From Oceanobacillus sp. Castelsardo (GTDB lineage: Bacteria; Bacillota; Bacilli; Bacillales; Amphibacillaceae): a stretch of 64,000 bases of DNA. A program made the position numbers and the translations under genes. How positions within the stretch are numbered: the first letter of the stretch is position 1; the number at the start of each line of letters is the position of its first letter. Below, in pieces: positions 42,271-51,037 of this stretch. Location of the stretch: the NCBI RefSeq assembly GCF_001659985.1, contig NZ_LYCS01000006.1, positions 148,008 to 212,007 of the forward strand. Reading direction: 5' to 3'. The notes under the pieces are model-generated. The model searched no databases, was not told the origin of the DNA, and was given only the letters and a program-made list of their open reading frames with translations.

Positions 42271-45225
42271 ATGAAATTTACAAAAGCTTATATTCATGGA
42301 TTCGGTAAATGGGTAAACTTTGACATAAGCTTTTCGGATGGGATTTGTATTTATGGAGAAAATGAATCAGGAAAATCGACTATTTATCATTTTATTCTAT
42401 TTATGTTATTTGGGTTACCCCCTAAACAAAGGGAGTTTTACCGTCCGAAGTCGGGAGGACAGATTGGTGGAAGATTGACTGTCCTTGATGAGAAAGTTGG
42501 TCAGTTCACAATTGAAAGATTAGACAGTTTAAGAAACGGAGCAGCAATATGTTATACCTCTGATGGAATGGAACATGACGAAGATTGGCTTAAAGAACGC
42601 TTAATGGGAACAACTTTAGAAACCTATCAATCCATTTTTTCCTTTTCTGCAATGGATTTAAATAAGATTACGAATATGAAAGAAGCTGACCTTGGTGAGG
42701 TGCTATTAGGAATTGGATTAACTGGTTCAACGGAGATCCACACATTAGAAAAAAAGTTAGACAACAAATTAGCTGAACTTTTTAAACCATATGGAAAAAA
42801 ACCGATGATCAACCAGCAATTAGATACATTAGATAAGCAATTTGCCTTACTACAGGAGTATAAAAAGAATGAAGCAACCTATCGTGAAAAGATAATAAAT
42901 GAATCCCATCTTGAGGACAGACTATGTCGGTTACAGGAAGAATTTCAAGACGAAAAGAAAAATCTATTAAACGTCGAAAAAAAAATACAAGCATTGCCAC
43001 TTCTAGGAGAATATATTCGATACCACAGTAACTTAAAAAAATATGGACACAATCTTGAATTTCCAGAACATGGTGAAACTCGTCTCGAAGATATAAAATC
43101 CAATCTTTTACCATTACAAAGTGAAATGGCTGTTCTAAAGGGAAATGTGGAGAAATACCAAGAGAAACTAGAGCAGTTGCAAAATAAATTATCCAATCAG
43201 GAACTATATGAAGAAGCGCAAACATTAATCAAGCTAAAACATGAGTTTTACGATAATAAAAAGGAACTAGAGCGCGCTGAAAACCATATCGATAGTAAAA
43301 AGATGGAAATGGAATTGGAATTAAATCGTTTAAATGTTGGTTTAACTTTTGAGCAATTATACAGAATGAATTTTCCGTTTCACATTGAAAAAACATGGAT
43401 ACAAATTAAAAATGATGAAGTAAGTGTAACTTTAGAAAAAGAAAGGATACAAGCAGAAGTTCAACAATTGAAACAAGAAAGAAATTATCTTTATAACCAA
43501 TTGGAAGAACTAGAAGAACAAATTTTACCAGATGAAAAAGTTTTTGAGTTAAATGAAAAAATAAACGGGTTTCATAAACATAATGTAGTTAGAAGTTTGC
43601 AAAATGAAGCGGCACAAAAACAGCAAAATTGGAGAGAAAACAGAGTAAAAAAAGAAAAAAGCATGAATTTTTACCTCATCAGCTCTCTTGTCATTGCAGT
43701 AATTTTTTCTATAATAGGGCTAGTTACTGATATAAGGTTCCTCCTCGATATTAGTTTTTTATTATTGTTATTTGGAGTCGGACAATGGATGTGGGGGAGA
43801 AAAGGCTTAAAGGAAATGGAAGTTGTTATTCAATCAGAATATCAAACTGATGCGTTTAATGTAATTTCCAAAGAAGAGGTTCAAGATGCAGAAATACAAA
43901 TCTCTAAACATCATAAATGTGTGACTGATATGGAAAATATTAAAGAGCAATTAAAATCCAATGATATAAAACGTTTAAATTATCGAGACAAAATGAACGT
44001 TGTAGAAGACAGATACGAGAAAATTCAACAACAAATAAAGGAACAGTATGAAATCTACCCCTTTTTAAAACATGTTGATACTTCCTATTGGCCAGAATTG
44101 TTTCATGCGATGAAACAACTTGTTTCTCAATTTAAAGAGTATACGGAAGTGCTGGAGGATAAAGAAAAACTTCAAGATAAAATAACTCTAGTTAAGTCCA
44201 CAGTAAATGAATTTGTCCAAGAACAAAATTGGGAAATAGGTGATCTGATAGAACAACAGCTAGGGGCAATTGAATCTTTTATTATGAAACAGCATGAGAT
44301 ATCTCAGCAAATCGAACAATATTCTCAATTACTTAAGGAAAATAAGAAGGAACAGGATGAATTGTTGCTAAGAATAAAGACATATGAAAGGGAAAAATGG
44401 ATTCTATTTGAATTGGCACAAGTTGAATCAGAGGAATTGTTTTATCGAAAATCAGACCAAGTAAAGGAAAGAAAACTGAATGAGGAAGCGCTAGATAACA
44501 CATGTATACAATTAGAAAGATTATTTCCCAATGGTCAGTGGAAACCGCTCGTAGATAATATTCAATCGGAAAGTGAACTGGAATGGATAAGGAATGCTAC
44601 GGAAAATAACATTGAAGAGTTACACTGGAAAATTTCTGAATCGCAAAAGGAACTAGTTACGGTACAAACACAGTTAGAAACAATGGAATCTTCCGAGGAG
44701 TATTCCAATAATTTACATCAACTTGAAATGGAACAAGAACAATTAAATAAATTGGCAAGAGAATGGGCAATAATAAAAACAGCAAAAGAACTATTAATCG
44801 AAACAAAACGAATATATAAGGAAAAACATTTACATCAAGTGATGGAAGCTACATCAAATTTTTTTAACAGGTTAACAGGAAATAAATACGAAAGAGTATT
44901 CGCCCCAATAAATCATAGGTCCTTTCAAGTTGAGGCAAACAACGGTATACGCTACGAGGTTAATGAACTATCCAAAGGAACTATAGATCAACTCTATGTA
45001 TCATTGAGACTTGCCATTGGAAAAACGATGAGTGAAAGTAATCATTTACCTTTTATAATGGATGACGCATTTTTACACTTTGATTCCTTACGAATTAAAC
45101 AGGTAATTAATATATTGGAAGATATGTCGAAGTTTCACCAGATTATTTTATTTACATGTAAAGATGAGATAGCCTTAAATATGAGTGAAGTGGAAACTGT
45201 TTTTTTGATGGGTGAAAAAGTATAA
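42271..45225 (+). CDS. yhaN: SbcC/Rad50-like ATPase YhaN
   Basis: 984 residues. N-terminal half-ATPase with Walker A YGENESGKST (about 29-38), a long coiled coil (about 170-840) interrupted by two hydrophobic helices (about 470-510, LISSLVIAVIFSIIGLV and DISFLLLLFGVGQWMWG), and a C-terminal half-ATPase with ELSKGTIDQLYVSLRLAIG (signature plus alpha) and Walker B LPFIMDDAFLHFD. The central membrane hairpin is known in YhaN-type proteins and would tether the complex to the membrane. Forms a nuclease with YhaO, probably acting in DNA repair. Confidence 0.92.
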   Translation: MKFTKAYIHGFGKWVNFDISFSDGICIYGENESGKSTIYHFILFMLFGLPPKQREFYRPKSGGQIGGRLTVLDEKVGQFTIERLDSLRNGAAICYTSDGMEHDEDWLKERLMGTTLETYQSIFSFSAMDLNKITNMKEADLGEVLLGIGLTGSTEIHTLEKKLDNKLAELFKPYGKKPMINQQLDTLDKQFALLQEYKKNEATYREKIINESHLEDRLCRLQEEFQDEKKNLLNVEKKIQALPLLGEYIRYHSNLKKYGHNLEFPEHGETRLEDIKSNLLPLQSEMAVLKGNVEKYQEKLEQLQNKLSNQELYEEAQTLIKLKHEFYDNKKELERAENHIDSKKMEMELELNRLNVGLTFEQLYRMNFPFHIEKTWIQIKNDEVSVTLEKERIQAEVQQLKQERNYLYNQLEELEEQILPDEKVFELNEKINGFHKHNVVRSLQNEAAQKQQNWRENRVKKEKSMNFYLISSLVIAVIFSIIGLVTDIRFLLDISFLLLLFGVGQWMWGRKGLKEMEVVIQSEYQTDAFNVISKEEVQDAEIQISKHHKCVTDMENIKEQLKSNDIKRLNYRDKMNVVEDRYEKIQQQIKEQYEIYPFLKHVDTSYWPELFHAMKQLVSQFKEYTEVLEDKEKLQDKITLVKSTVNEFVQEQNWEIGDLIEQQLGAIESFIMKQHEISQQIEQYSQLLKENKKEQDELLLRIKTYEREKWILFELAQVESEELFYRKSDQVKERKLNEEALDNTCIQLERLFPNGQWKPLVDNIQSESELEWIRNATENNIEELHWKISESQKELVTVQTQLETMESSEEYSNNLHQLEMEQEQLNKLAREWAIIKTAKELLIETKRIYKEKHLHQVMEATSNFFNRLTGNKYERVFAPINHRSFQVEANNGIRYEVNELSKGTIDQLYVSLRLAIGKTMSESNHLPFIMDDAFLHFDSLRIKQVINILEDMSKFHQIILFTCKDEIALNMSEVETVFLMGEKV

Positions 45226-45366
45226 AACTTCTCACTAAATAAGTACAAAGAAAGCCTACACCAAGCCTAATAATGAATGTTATATTTTCTAAGGAACCTA
45301 ATTCGCATAAAATAGAATTTAATGTTAAACTATTTCCAGATTAGTGTATGTAGAGGGGGACACCCA

Positions 45367-45915
45367 TTGGCAACAGAAAGAGATGAAAAAAACTGGGAAA
45401 AGCATGAAGCAACAATCGAAAAGTTTATCCAAGTCATTGCGAAGAATATGAATTTATATGGAATTACACCGTCAATCGGAAGACTGTATGGTGTACTATT
45501 TTTCAATGATGACCCGATGACATTAGATGATATGCGAGATGCTTTATATATGAGTAAAACAAGCATGTCCACAGGCGTTCGTACATTATCCGATATGAAA
45601 ATGGTGGAATCTGCTTTTCGTAAAGGAATACGAAAAGATCTTTATCAGTCAGAAGAAGATTGGTACAAGTCATTTACCTCTTTATTTGGTAAACGATGGA
45701 AATCCCAGACTGAATCAAATATTGAAGAAACGATGGAAGCTATTGATGCTCTAAAAGAAATGCATAAGGACACGGATGATGAAATGCTAAAGGAAAAAAT
45801 CGAGCATGACTTGGAGAAATTGGAATATGCAAAAAAATATTATCAATGGCTTATGCAATTTATAAAAATTGTAGATTCCGGAGAGATATTTAATTACATT
45901 CCAAAGAATAAATAA
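45367..45915 (+). CDS. GbsR-type (MarR-like) transcriptional regulator, copy 1
   Basis: 182 residues from TTG 45367, set by GAGGGGGA about 8 nt upstream. Winged-helix region: GRLYGVLFFNDDPMTLDDM, then recognition helix YMSKTSMSTGVRTLSDMKMV and wing RKGIRKDLY. These blocks match B. subtilis GbsR, the choline-sensing repressor of glycine-betaine synthesis and uptake genes. No gbsAB or opuB genes are adjacent here; the opuA operon is 5 kb away. A terminator follows. Target unknown. Confidence 0.88.
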   Translation: MATERDEKNWEKHEATIEKFIQVIAKNMNLYGITPSIGRLYGVLFFNDDPMTLDDMRDALYMSKTSMSTGVRTLSDMKMVESAFRKGIRKDLYQSEEDWYKSFTSLFGKRWKSQTESNIEETMEAIDALKEMHKDTDDEMLKEKIEHDLEKLEYAKKYYQWLMQFIKIVDSGEIFNYIPKNK

Positions 45916-45942
45916 AATCCGATTGAAAGTTTTAAAAGATAA

Positions 45943-45989
45943 AAAAACTAGGACATTCGCTATAAGCTTGGCAAATGTTCTAGTTTTTT
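45943..45989 (+). terminator. Intrinsic terminator of GbsR-like gene 1
   Basis: AAAACTAGGACATT pairs with AAATGTTCTAGTTTT (one G-T) around a loop containing AAGCTT; T6 follows. Confidence 0.85.
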
Positions 45990-46040
45990 GTCGTTTAGGA
46001 AATTATAAAATTCGCTGCATGTGGATAATTATTCAGAAAA

Positions 46041-46191
46041 GGTCACGTCCGGCTCCAGCGCCCAGCGACTAGCGAGACTTCCTTCACCTTCGTACGATAA
46101 GTCAACATCGACTCACTCCGTTCGTCGTGTTTCCTTTATCTCCTACGGCTCAGTCCAGTCCGTACGTCGCTAAACGGGCGCTTGCGCCTTT
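46041..46191 (+). repeat. Dispersed repeat family C, copy C4 (internally deleted)
   Basis: CGTCCGGCTCCAGCGCCCAG to CGTCGCTAAACGGGCGCTTG, lacking the central block (GAAGACTTGCCGATTG to GCGGTGAAA) present in C1-C3. The deletion joins TCGTACGATAA directly to GTCAACATCG, the same junction as in C5. It ends 5 bp from the yhaM stop codon. Confidence 0.82.
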
Positions 46192-46195
46192 GTTC

Positions 46196-47422
46196 CTATT
46201 TAATGACTTCTATATTTTCATACCTACTATCCAAATAATCTACTATGTGAATTAAATATCCTTCAATTGTTTCTGGTGATCTAACGGCTGATCCCCATTC
46301 TGGAAGACCGTGATGGCAAAGAATGCAATGAGCCATTTGGTGGATTTCTTCCATCGAAACAGGAATATTTTCTATTTCCATGATTTTAGATAAAATAAGG
46401 ACACCATAAGGAATATGTCCAACCATGGCTCCTAATTCATCCATTGTAATACCTGCTTGTTTACGATTGTCAAAATTGCTATTAGTAGCAGTTGGAAATA
46501 GAAAATGGAAATCTTCAAAGGTTTTTCCCGCATGATCATACTCAAGTAACTTACCGATATCATGAAATAATATACTAGTCATCAGTAAATCATAATTTGG
46601 TTGGCTTTCCTTATGTTTCATCGCTCCATAGAACATTTTATATAAATGATCTATCGTATCTTTCCATATAAAAGGCTGACCTTGATTCCCTTCAATTTCT
46701 GCCCAAAGCTCATTTTTATGGGCCTTTTCCACAATGTTTATTAATTTCATTAATGCTTTATAGTGGTTATCCTCAAATTTTAAAATGTACCGAGCAAATC
46801 GCATTAATCCGACTGTATGCTTTAATAATCCACCTAAATAATTATGGTGATAACCTTTGGCTGCAGGTCTGATAGAAAATTGTTCCCAAAATCGATTCAT
46901 TGCGGAAAGGCTAATTTCTTTATATGGAGATTTTAATTCATAAAGATATGAAAATAACTCAACTGTCAAACTTTCTAAATCCTGTTTCGTATAAGGTAAA
47001 TAACTAAAAGGGTTAATTTTCTCCTCACAGGGATTTAATTCATTCACTGTTAACGATTTAAAACCATTGAATTCATCTACCCTGCCAACAACATCGAAAA
47101 TGGAATGTTGGTCTAATAAAGGTAAGATTCTTTCAACCGCGCCTTGATTATCCCATATTTTAGCTTGGATTAATCCAGTATTATTACTAAACCGAACTTT
47201 TAAAAATTCCTTATTCGTTTTTGTTAATTGTACTTGATAATCATTAACTAGTAGACGAACTTGAACTTGATTTCCAGCAGTTTCTTGATCCAAATTAAAA
47301 GTATCCTTACCGCTTGGTAAAGATGGTGGGGGAAATTGCTCTAGAATTTTTTCTCGATCTAAGTCACTAATTTCAAAGTTTATAGGAACATTTGAATAAA
47401 AATAGGATTGTGTATTTGACAT
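46196..47422 (-). CDS. yhaM: YhaM-type 3'-5' exoribonuclease (OB fold plus HD domain), enlarged form
   Basis: 408 residues from ATG 47422 (GGAGTG upstream). An OB fold (about 55-150, FLKVRFSNNTGLIQAKIWD) is followed by an HD phosphohydrolase domain: HHNYLGGLLKHT (about 202-213), SILFHDIGKLLEY (about 280-292) and ILCHHGLPEWGS (about 373-384). B. subtilis YhaM is about 314 residues; this protein has about 50 extra N-terminal residues and an insertion of some 45 residues between the first two HD motifs, and ends soon after the last. Placement next to yhaON and yhaL matches yhaM, but it is on the opposite strand. A divergent paralogue is possible. Confidence 0.85.
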   Translation of the reverse strand: MSNTQSYFYSNVPINFEISDLDREKILEQFPPPSLPSGKDTFNLDQETAGNQVQVRLLVNDYQVQLTKTNKEFLKVRFSNNTGLIQAKIWDNQGAVERILPLLDQHSIFDVVGRVDEFNGFKSLTVNELNPCEEKINPFSYLPYTKQDLESLTVELFSYLYELKSPYKEISLSAMNRFWEQFSIRPAAKGYHHNYLGGLLKHTVGLMRFARYILKFEDNHYKALMKLINIVEKAHKNELWAEIEGNQGQPFIWKDTIDHLYKMFYGAMKHKESQPNYDLLMTSILFHDIGKLLEYDHAGKTFEDFHFLFPTATNSNFDNRKQAGITMDELGAMVGHIPYGVLILSKIMEIENIPVSMEEIHQMAHCILCHHGLPEWGSAVRSPETIEGYLIHIVDYLDSRYENIEVIK

Positions 47423-47568
47423 GGTATCACTCCAATTGCGAAGTAAGTTTACTACTAGTTTACTAGACAAGAAAAGTTAATGAAAGAAAAGATTATGGGT
47501 AAAAGAATATTTTTACGGAATCCATCATATATATTGGGGTAGATAGAAGTGGACAAGGGGGTAGTGCT

Positions 47569-47763
47569 GTGATTCTTGGAGTACCTTGGTGGGTTCTTGC
47601 AGTTATTATATTAATATTTTTTAGTGGTTATATGGCCTTTCGTGCAATGGTTGCGGAACGAAGACTAGAGCAACAATATGCGGAGAGGGAAGGGAAGGTT
47701 TATATAGAACGAATGAGACAAGAAAAAGAACAACGTGACAAAAAAAGACAACAAACCTCGTAG
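47569..47763 (+). CDS. yhaL: Sporulation protein YhaL
   Basis: 64 residues: an N-terminal transmembrane helix (MILGVPWWVLAVIILIFFSG, about 1-20) followed by a charged helical tail (AERRLEQQYAEREGKVYIER). Size, topology and position beside prsA match B. subtilis yhaL, a mother-cell sporulation gene. GTG 47569 follows AAGGGGGTAG. It shares a terminator with the convergent prsA gene. Confidence 0.87.
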   Translation: MILGVPWWVLAVIILIFFSGYMAFRAMVAERRLEQQYAEREGKVYIERMRQEKEQRDKKRQQTS

Positions 47764-47776
47764 CAGGAAGAAAAAT

Positions 47777-47814
47777 AGAGGTACAACTCATCTTGATAAG
47801 TTGTACCTCCATTT
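47777..47814. terminator. Bidirectional terminator between yhaL and prsA
   Basis: GAGGTACAACT and AGTTGTACCTC are exact complements, extended by CAT/ATG-like loop pairs (TCATCTTGATA). Confidence 0.85.
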
Positions 47815-47827
47815 GATCTACTGCTAA

Positions 47828-48724
47828 TTAGCCTTTAGCATCCTCTTTAGGTTCTTCTTGTTCTTTTGGCTCTTCCTGTTTAAACATATCTTTAAATTCT
47901 TTTATTTTAATATCAACGTCAGCATCTTGAATGATACCATCAATTTTACTTTGTAAAGCAGTCATATCCACTTTTTCGGAAACTAGTTGACGACGGATAT
48001 CATCTTTCACATCCTCGTATTTTTCAACTTCTCCCTCTTTTTCACGGACATCATTTACTTTGATAATATGGTAACCGTACTGTGTCTTTACAGGGTCACT
48101 AATTTCGCCAGGTTTCATGCTATATGCTACATCCTCAAATTCTTTAACCATTTGGCCCGCGGAGAAATAACCTAAATTTCCACCATCTTGGGCACTGTTG
48201 TCAGTAGAATACTCTTTAGCAAGCTCTGCGAAATCTTCACCTTTATCTACTTTCTCTTTTACTTCTTTAGCTGTTTTTTCATCAGCCACTAAAATATGTT
48301 GTGCATCAATTTCTGTCTTTTGTCTTTCATATCTTTCTTTTATTTCCTCTTCTGAAATTTCAACATCTTCGGCAGCTGCTTGTTCTTGTAATAGGGAGAT
48401 CCTTATAATGCTACGTAGGCTTTCTTCATCACCGAAGTTTTGTTGAATAACCATATCAAATTGATCTCCATACATTTCTTTCATATTTTCAATTTCACTA
48501 TCTATATCTTTATCAGAAACCTCATACTTATCTTCCAAAACCTTAGTAGTGACTAATTCTTTTAGTACACCTTCACCATATCGGTTTTTTAGCTCTTCGT
48601 AAAATTCATCTTTTGTAACGTCTCCCGCATCTGACTCCATAACAACTTCAGAGTCCGCATTATTGCACGCAGATAATGTTAAGACACTAGCAGATAATGC
48701 CACGGCTACAACTAGTTTTTTCAT
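47828..48724 (-). CDS. prsA: Foldase lipoprotein PrsA (parvulin peptidyl-prolyl isomerase)
   Basis: Extracytoplasmic folding factor for secreted proteins. 298 residues: lipoprotein signal KKLVVAVALSASVLTLSAC (lipobox LSAC, Cys 20), a helical N-terminal chaperone domain, and a parvulin domain about 138-230 with DAQHILVADEKTAKEV, FAELAKEYSTDNSAQDGGNLG (partly quoted) and the end GYHIIKVNDV. The C-terminal tail is Glu/Lys/Pro-rich. ATTAGGAGTG precedes ATG 48724. Same neighbour order as B. subtilis yhaL-prsA. Confidence 0.95.
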   Translation of the reverse strand: MKKLVVAVALSASVLTLSACNNADSEVVMESDAGDVTKDEFYEELKNRYGEGVLKELVTTKVLEDKYEVSDKDIDSEIENMKEMYGDQFDMVIQQNFGDEESLRSIIRISLLQEQAAAEDVEISEEEIKERYERQKTEIDAQHILVADEKTAKEVKEKVDKGEDFAELAKEYSTDNSAQDGGNLGYFSAGQMVKEFEDVAYSMKPGEISDPVKTQYGYHIIKVNDVREKEGEVEKYEDVKDDIRRQLVSEKVDMTALQSKIDGIIQDADVDIKIKEFKDMFKQEEPKEQEEPKEDAKG

Positions 48725-48887
48725 CTAAACGAACACTCCTAATCCTTTAAGTATACTTCTTATTTTATACAGAATTAAATATAACATACATCAATAGGAA
48801 ATGAATAGTTGTAAACGAAATTACTTGAAAAATACCTAAATTCTGCCACAATTGAAAAGTAGAGCGAGTACTGCTCCTTCTATGGAA

Positions 48888-48918
48888 TTAAAAAGAATCC
48901 GGTATTATACCAGATTCT
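48888..48918 (-). terminator. Intrinsic terminator of the DUF3267 gene
   Basis: On the minus strand AAGAATCTGGTA and TACCGGATTCTT pair (one G-T) around TAA, followed by T5. Confidence 0.88.
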
Positions 48919-49460
48919 TAATGAGCTTTTAATAATATATCGAAACCGTCATGTTCAGTATGGACATATGCTTCTTTAGGTGCGCGGATAATTTGATTCA
49001 TATACCAGAAATCAAGGAAAGAAACTCCGATATGAATGCAAGTGAATAATAAAATATATAGATAATATTCAGCAAAAAGATAAGTTAAAATGATTCCGGT
49101 AAGTGTAATTAGAATTGTTGGTGAAATTAAAACGATTAAAGACACTTTTTTTGTTATGTGAGTTTTTGTATAATAGGTAAAAATAGGGAAAATCTTCATT
49201 TTAAATTTATAACAAATATTGACTCGTTTATTCATCAGAATTAATGGTAAAATATGCATAAACGAATGAATACTTGGTAAAAAACAAACAGATATTAAAA
49301 ATGGGATAAGACCAGTTTCATGATTACGGTCTGTTCCATGATAAATCGTAAATGGAACATATAAAATGATAAATGTAAGAATGCCAATTAATACAGATAT
49401 AAATAGCATTCGACTTTGACCGATCTCTTTATTTGGATTAATGGATTTCCAACAATTCAT
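48918..49460 (-). CDS. DUF3267-like membrane protein (putative zincin fold)
   Basis: 180 residues with four hydrophobic helices (about 19-41, 52-75, 104-127, 130-150). The layout fits the DUF3267 putative zincin family, whose members carry a membrane-embedded HExxH. Here the corresponding stretch reads IHSFMHILPL: both histidines are kept but the catalytic Glu is Ser, so the protein may be non-catalytic, or the assignment may be wrong. AAGAGGTG precedes ATG 49460. It is the neighbour of prsA and yhaI; function unknown. Confidence 0.72.
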   Translation of the reverse strand: MNCWKSINPNKEIGQSRMLFISVLIGILTFIILYVPFTIYHGTDRNHETGLIPFLISVCFLPSIHSFMHILPLILMNKRVNICYKFKMKIFPIFTYYTKTHITKKVSLIVLISPTILITLTGIILTYLFAEYYLYILLFTCIHIGVSFLDFWYMNQIIRAPKEAYVHTEHDGFDILLKAH

Positions 49461-49490
49461 AGTTAAACACCTCTTTTACATTAACAGTTG

Positions 49491-49645
49491 ATCACGTCTT
49501 AACTGGCTGTAAGACCCCCACTTCAAGAATTCGGGTTAACCAAGAAATCTAAGTGGGGGACAACAGCCAGTAGCGCCCTGATAAGTTCAACTAACAATCA
49601 GTGGGGGATGCAAGAAAACCCCCACTGATTGAGTTTTACTTTATA
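49491..49645 (+). repeat. Dispersed hairpin element family A, copy A2
   Basis: The best-preserved copy. Stems: CTGGCTG/CAGCCAG, CCCCCACTT/AAGTGGGGG, and a 12-bp AATCAGTGGGGG/CCCCCACTGATT hairpin. It takes up half of the 49461-49804 gap; the rest is AT-rich yhaI upstream sequence. Confidence 0.85.
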
Positions 49646-49804
49646 AGTTACGTTACATAAATAAATTGAAGATTGTTCGAAAGTACTTCATGAATAATAG
49701 TACGATTTGAAATAAAAATCAATAGTTATTCTGTAATTTAGATGTGAAAATAAATGACATAAAAAATATAATGAAGAAATGCACAGAATGGGGGGTTAAA
49801 TATA

Positions 49805-50158
49805 TTGAGGGAGTTTAGGAAGTGTGATACCTCTTCATTTCATATTCAATTAATTTCAAAGGTTATCAATCTTAATAGGTATCCATTTATTAGATTAGTT
49901 ATTGAAAATAATATTACGGAAAAGGAATATACCGATTTGATGGAATTGTTGAATCGCCTTAATCAGACATACCATCAACAAAAAGAAGAGGGGCTTATAG
50001 ACTTCACTACACTTCTTGTAAGATTTGCAGGAATGCTAAATGAAAAACTTAACCCAAATGAAACAATAGACGCACTAAAAAAAGAAGGATACTTTCCTTC
50101 TTTAATGAATGAGTTTACCAATATAATATTGAGAGAATCGAAAATAAGAAAAAGGTAG
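49805..50158 (+). CDS. yhaI: DUF1878 family protein YhaI
   Basis: 117 residues, soluble and helical; HIQLISKVINLNRYPFIRLV and DFTTLLVRFAGMLNEKLNP are typical of YhaI/DUF1878. The start is TTG 49805 after GGGGGG; spacing is 9 nt, somewhat long. In B. subtilis yhaI lies in the same prsA-hpr interval; here the position next to it is occupied by a GbsR-type regulator rather than hpr/scoC. Function unknown. Confidence 0.85.
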   Translation: MREFRKCDTSSFHIQLISKVINLNRYPFIRLVIENNITEKEYTDLMELLNRLNQTYHQQKEEGLIDFTTLLVRFAGMLNEKLNPNETIDALKKEGYFPSLMNEFTNIILRESKIRKR

Positions 50159-50163
50159 AATTA

Positions 50164-50646
50164 CTATTTTTCATCCACTTTCTTGTAGAGCGATTCAATC
50201 TTACTATGAAAAGCGATGATTTCCTTCAACCGATTAGAAATATTCTCCATATCTGTTGAAGGTTCTTTATATTGTTCGTCTTCCATTATTTTATGTATTT
50301 CCTCTAATGATTCCTTTTGACTTTTTGCTGCATTAACCCATTCCTTAATATAAAAGTTCATAAATGTTTTAAATAATGGTGAATTTGCCTTATATAAATC
50401 TTTTCTTACGCCTTTCCTCCAAACACGTTGGACTAAATTCATATCTAATAAACTACGAATATTGGTACTCATAGAAGTTTTGCTTTTACCTAAACCTTCA
50501 CTCATTTCATCAAGAGTAAGCGCTTTTCCAGAAAGGTATAAATATGAAAATAAACGAGCTTCTAATGGATTTAATCCGAACAATTGAACTGTTTTTGAGA
50601 ACTCCGTCATGATTTGCTGTGTTTTTTCATTATTTATGATATCCAT
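50164..50646 (-). CDS. GbsR-type transcriptional regulator, copy 2, divergent from opuA
   Basis: 160 residues. Shares with copy 1 the blocks LTLDEMSEGL, SKTSMSTNIRSLLDMNLV and WRKGVRKDLY. It is divergently placed to opuA, so control of glycine-betaine uptake is likely (inference). The intergenic region contains a perfect 18-bp palindrome and a 14-bp direct repeat as candidate operators. The distance from GAGGGG to ATG 50646 is long (about 12 nt), so the start is slightly uncertain. Confidence 0.87.
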   Translation of the reverse strand: MDIINNEKTQQIMTEFSKTVQLFGLNPLEARLFSYLYLSGKALTLDEMSEGLGKSKTSMSTNIRSLLDMNLVQRVWRKGVRKDLYKANSPLFKTFMNFYIKEWVNAAKSQKESLEEIHKIMEDEQYKEPSTDMENISNRLKEIIAFHSKIESLYKKVDEK

Positions 50647-50707
50647 TAACTTACCATTCCCCTCTATATAAAACCCTACAATAAATAATAAAAAATTAAA
50701 AATAGAC

Positions 50708-50859
50708 AGTTATATAGTATTTGGGCGTTATTTTGAGTAATTCAAAGAAATCCTTGCTTATATTTTGTACAGTTTAAACTGTACGTAAAATACATTCGAA
50801 AATAATGGTATTTAAAGTTTGTAAAATACTAACAATAAGATATATAGTTATATAGTATT
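50708..50859. promoter_or_regulatory. Candidate operators in the gbsR2-opuA intergenic region
   Basis: AGTTATATAGTATT occurs at 50708-50721 and again at 50846-50859; between them lies the perfect palindrome GTACAGTTTAAACTGTAC (50767-50784). The remaining 50860-51037 holds the opuAA leader with the near-repeats AGTGCAAGTGCAAC and TTGCAAATGCCAAG. Confidence 0.6.
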
Positions 50860-51037
50860 ACTTGTTGTTTAGAACTTTTGGTGTAATAAATGTGCTAAAA
50901 ACTAAACATTTTGCTCGGTAGATAGAAAGGTATGAAACTTTCTTCGTGCATAGTGCAAGTGCAACTAAGGCATTGCCATTCCAATTGCAAATGCCAAGTT
51001 TTCCAATTAAATAGATTGAAAGAAAGAGGTGAAAGAT

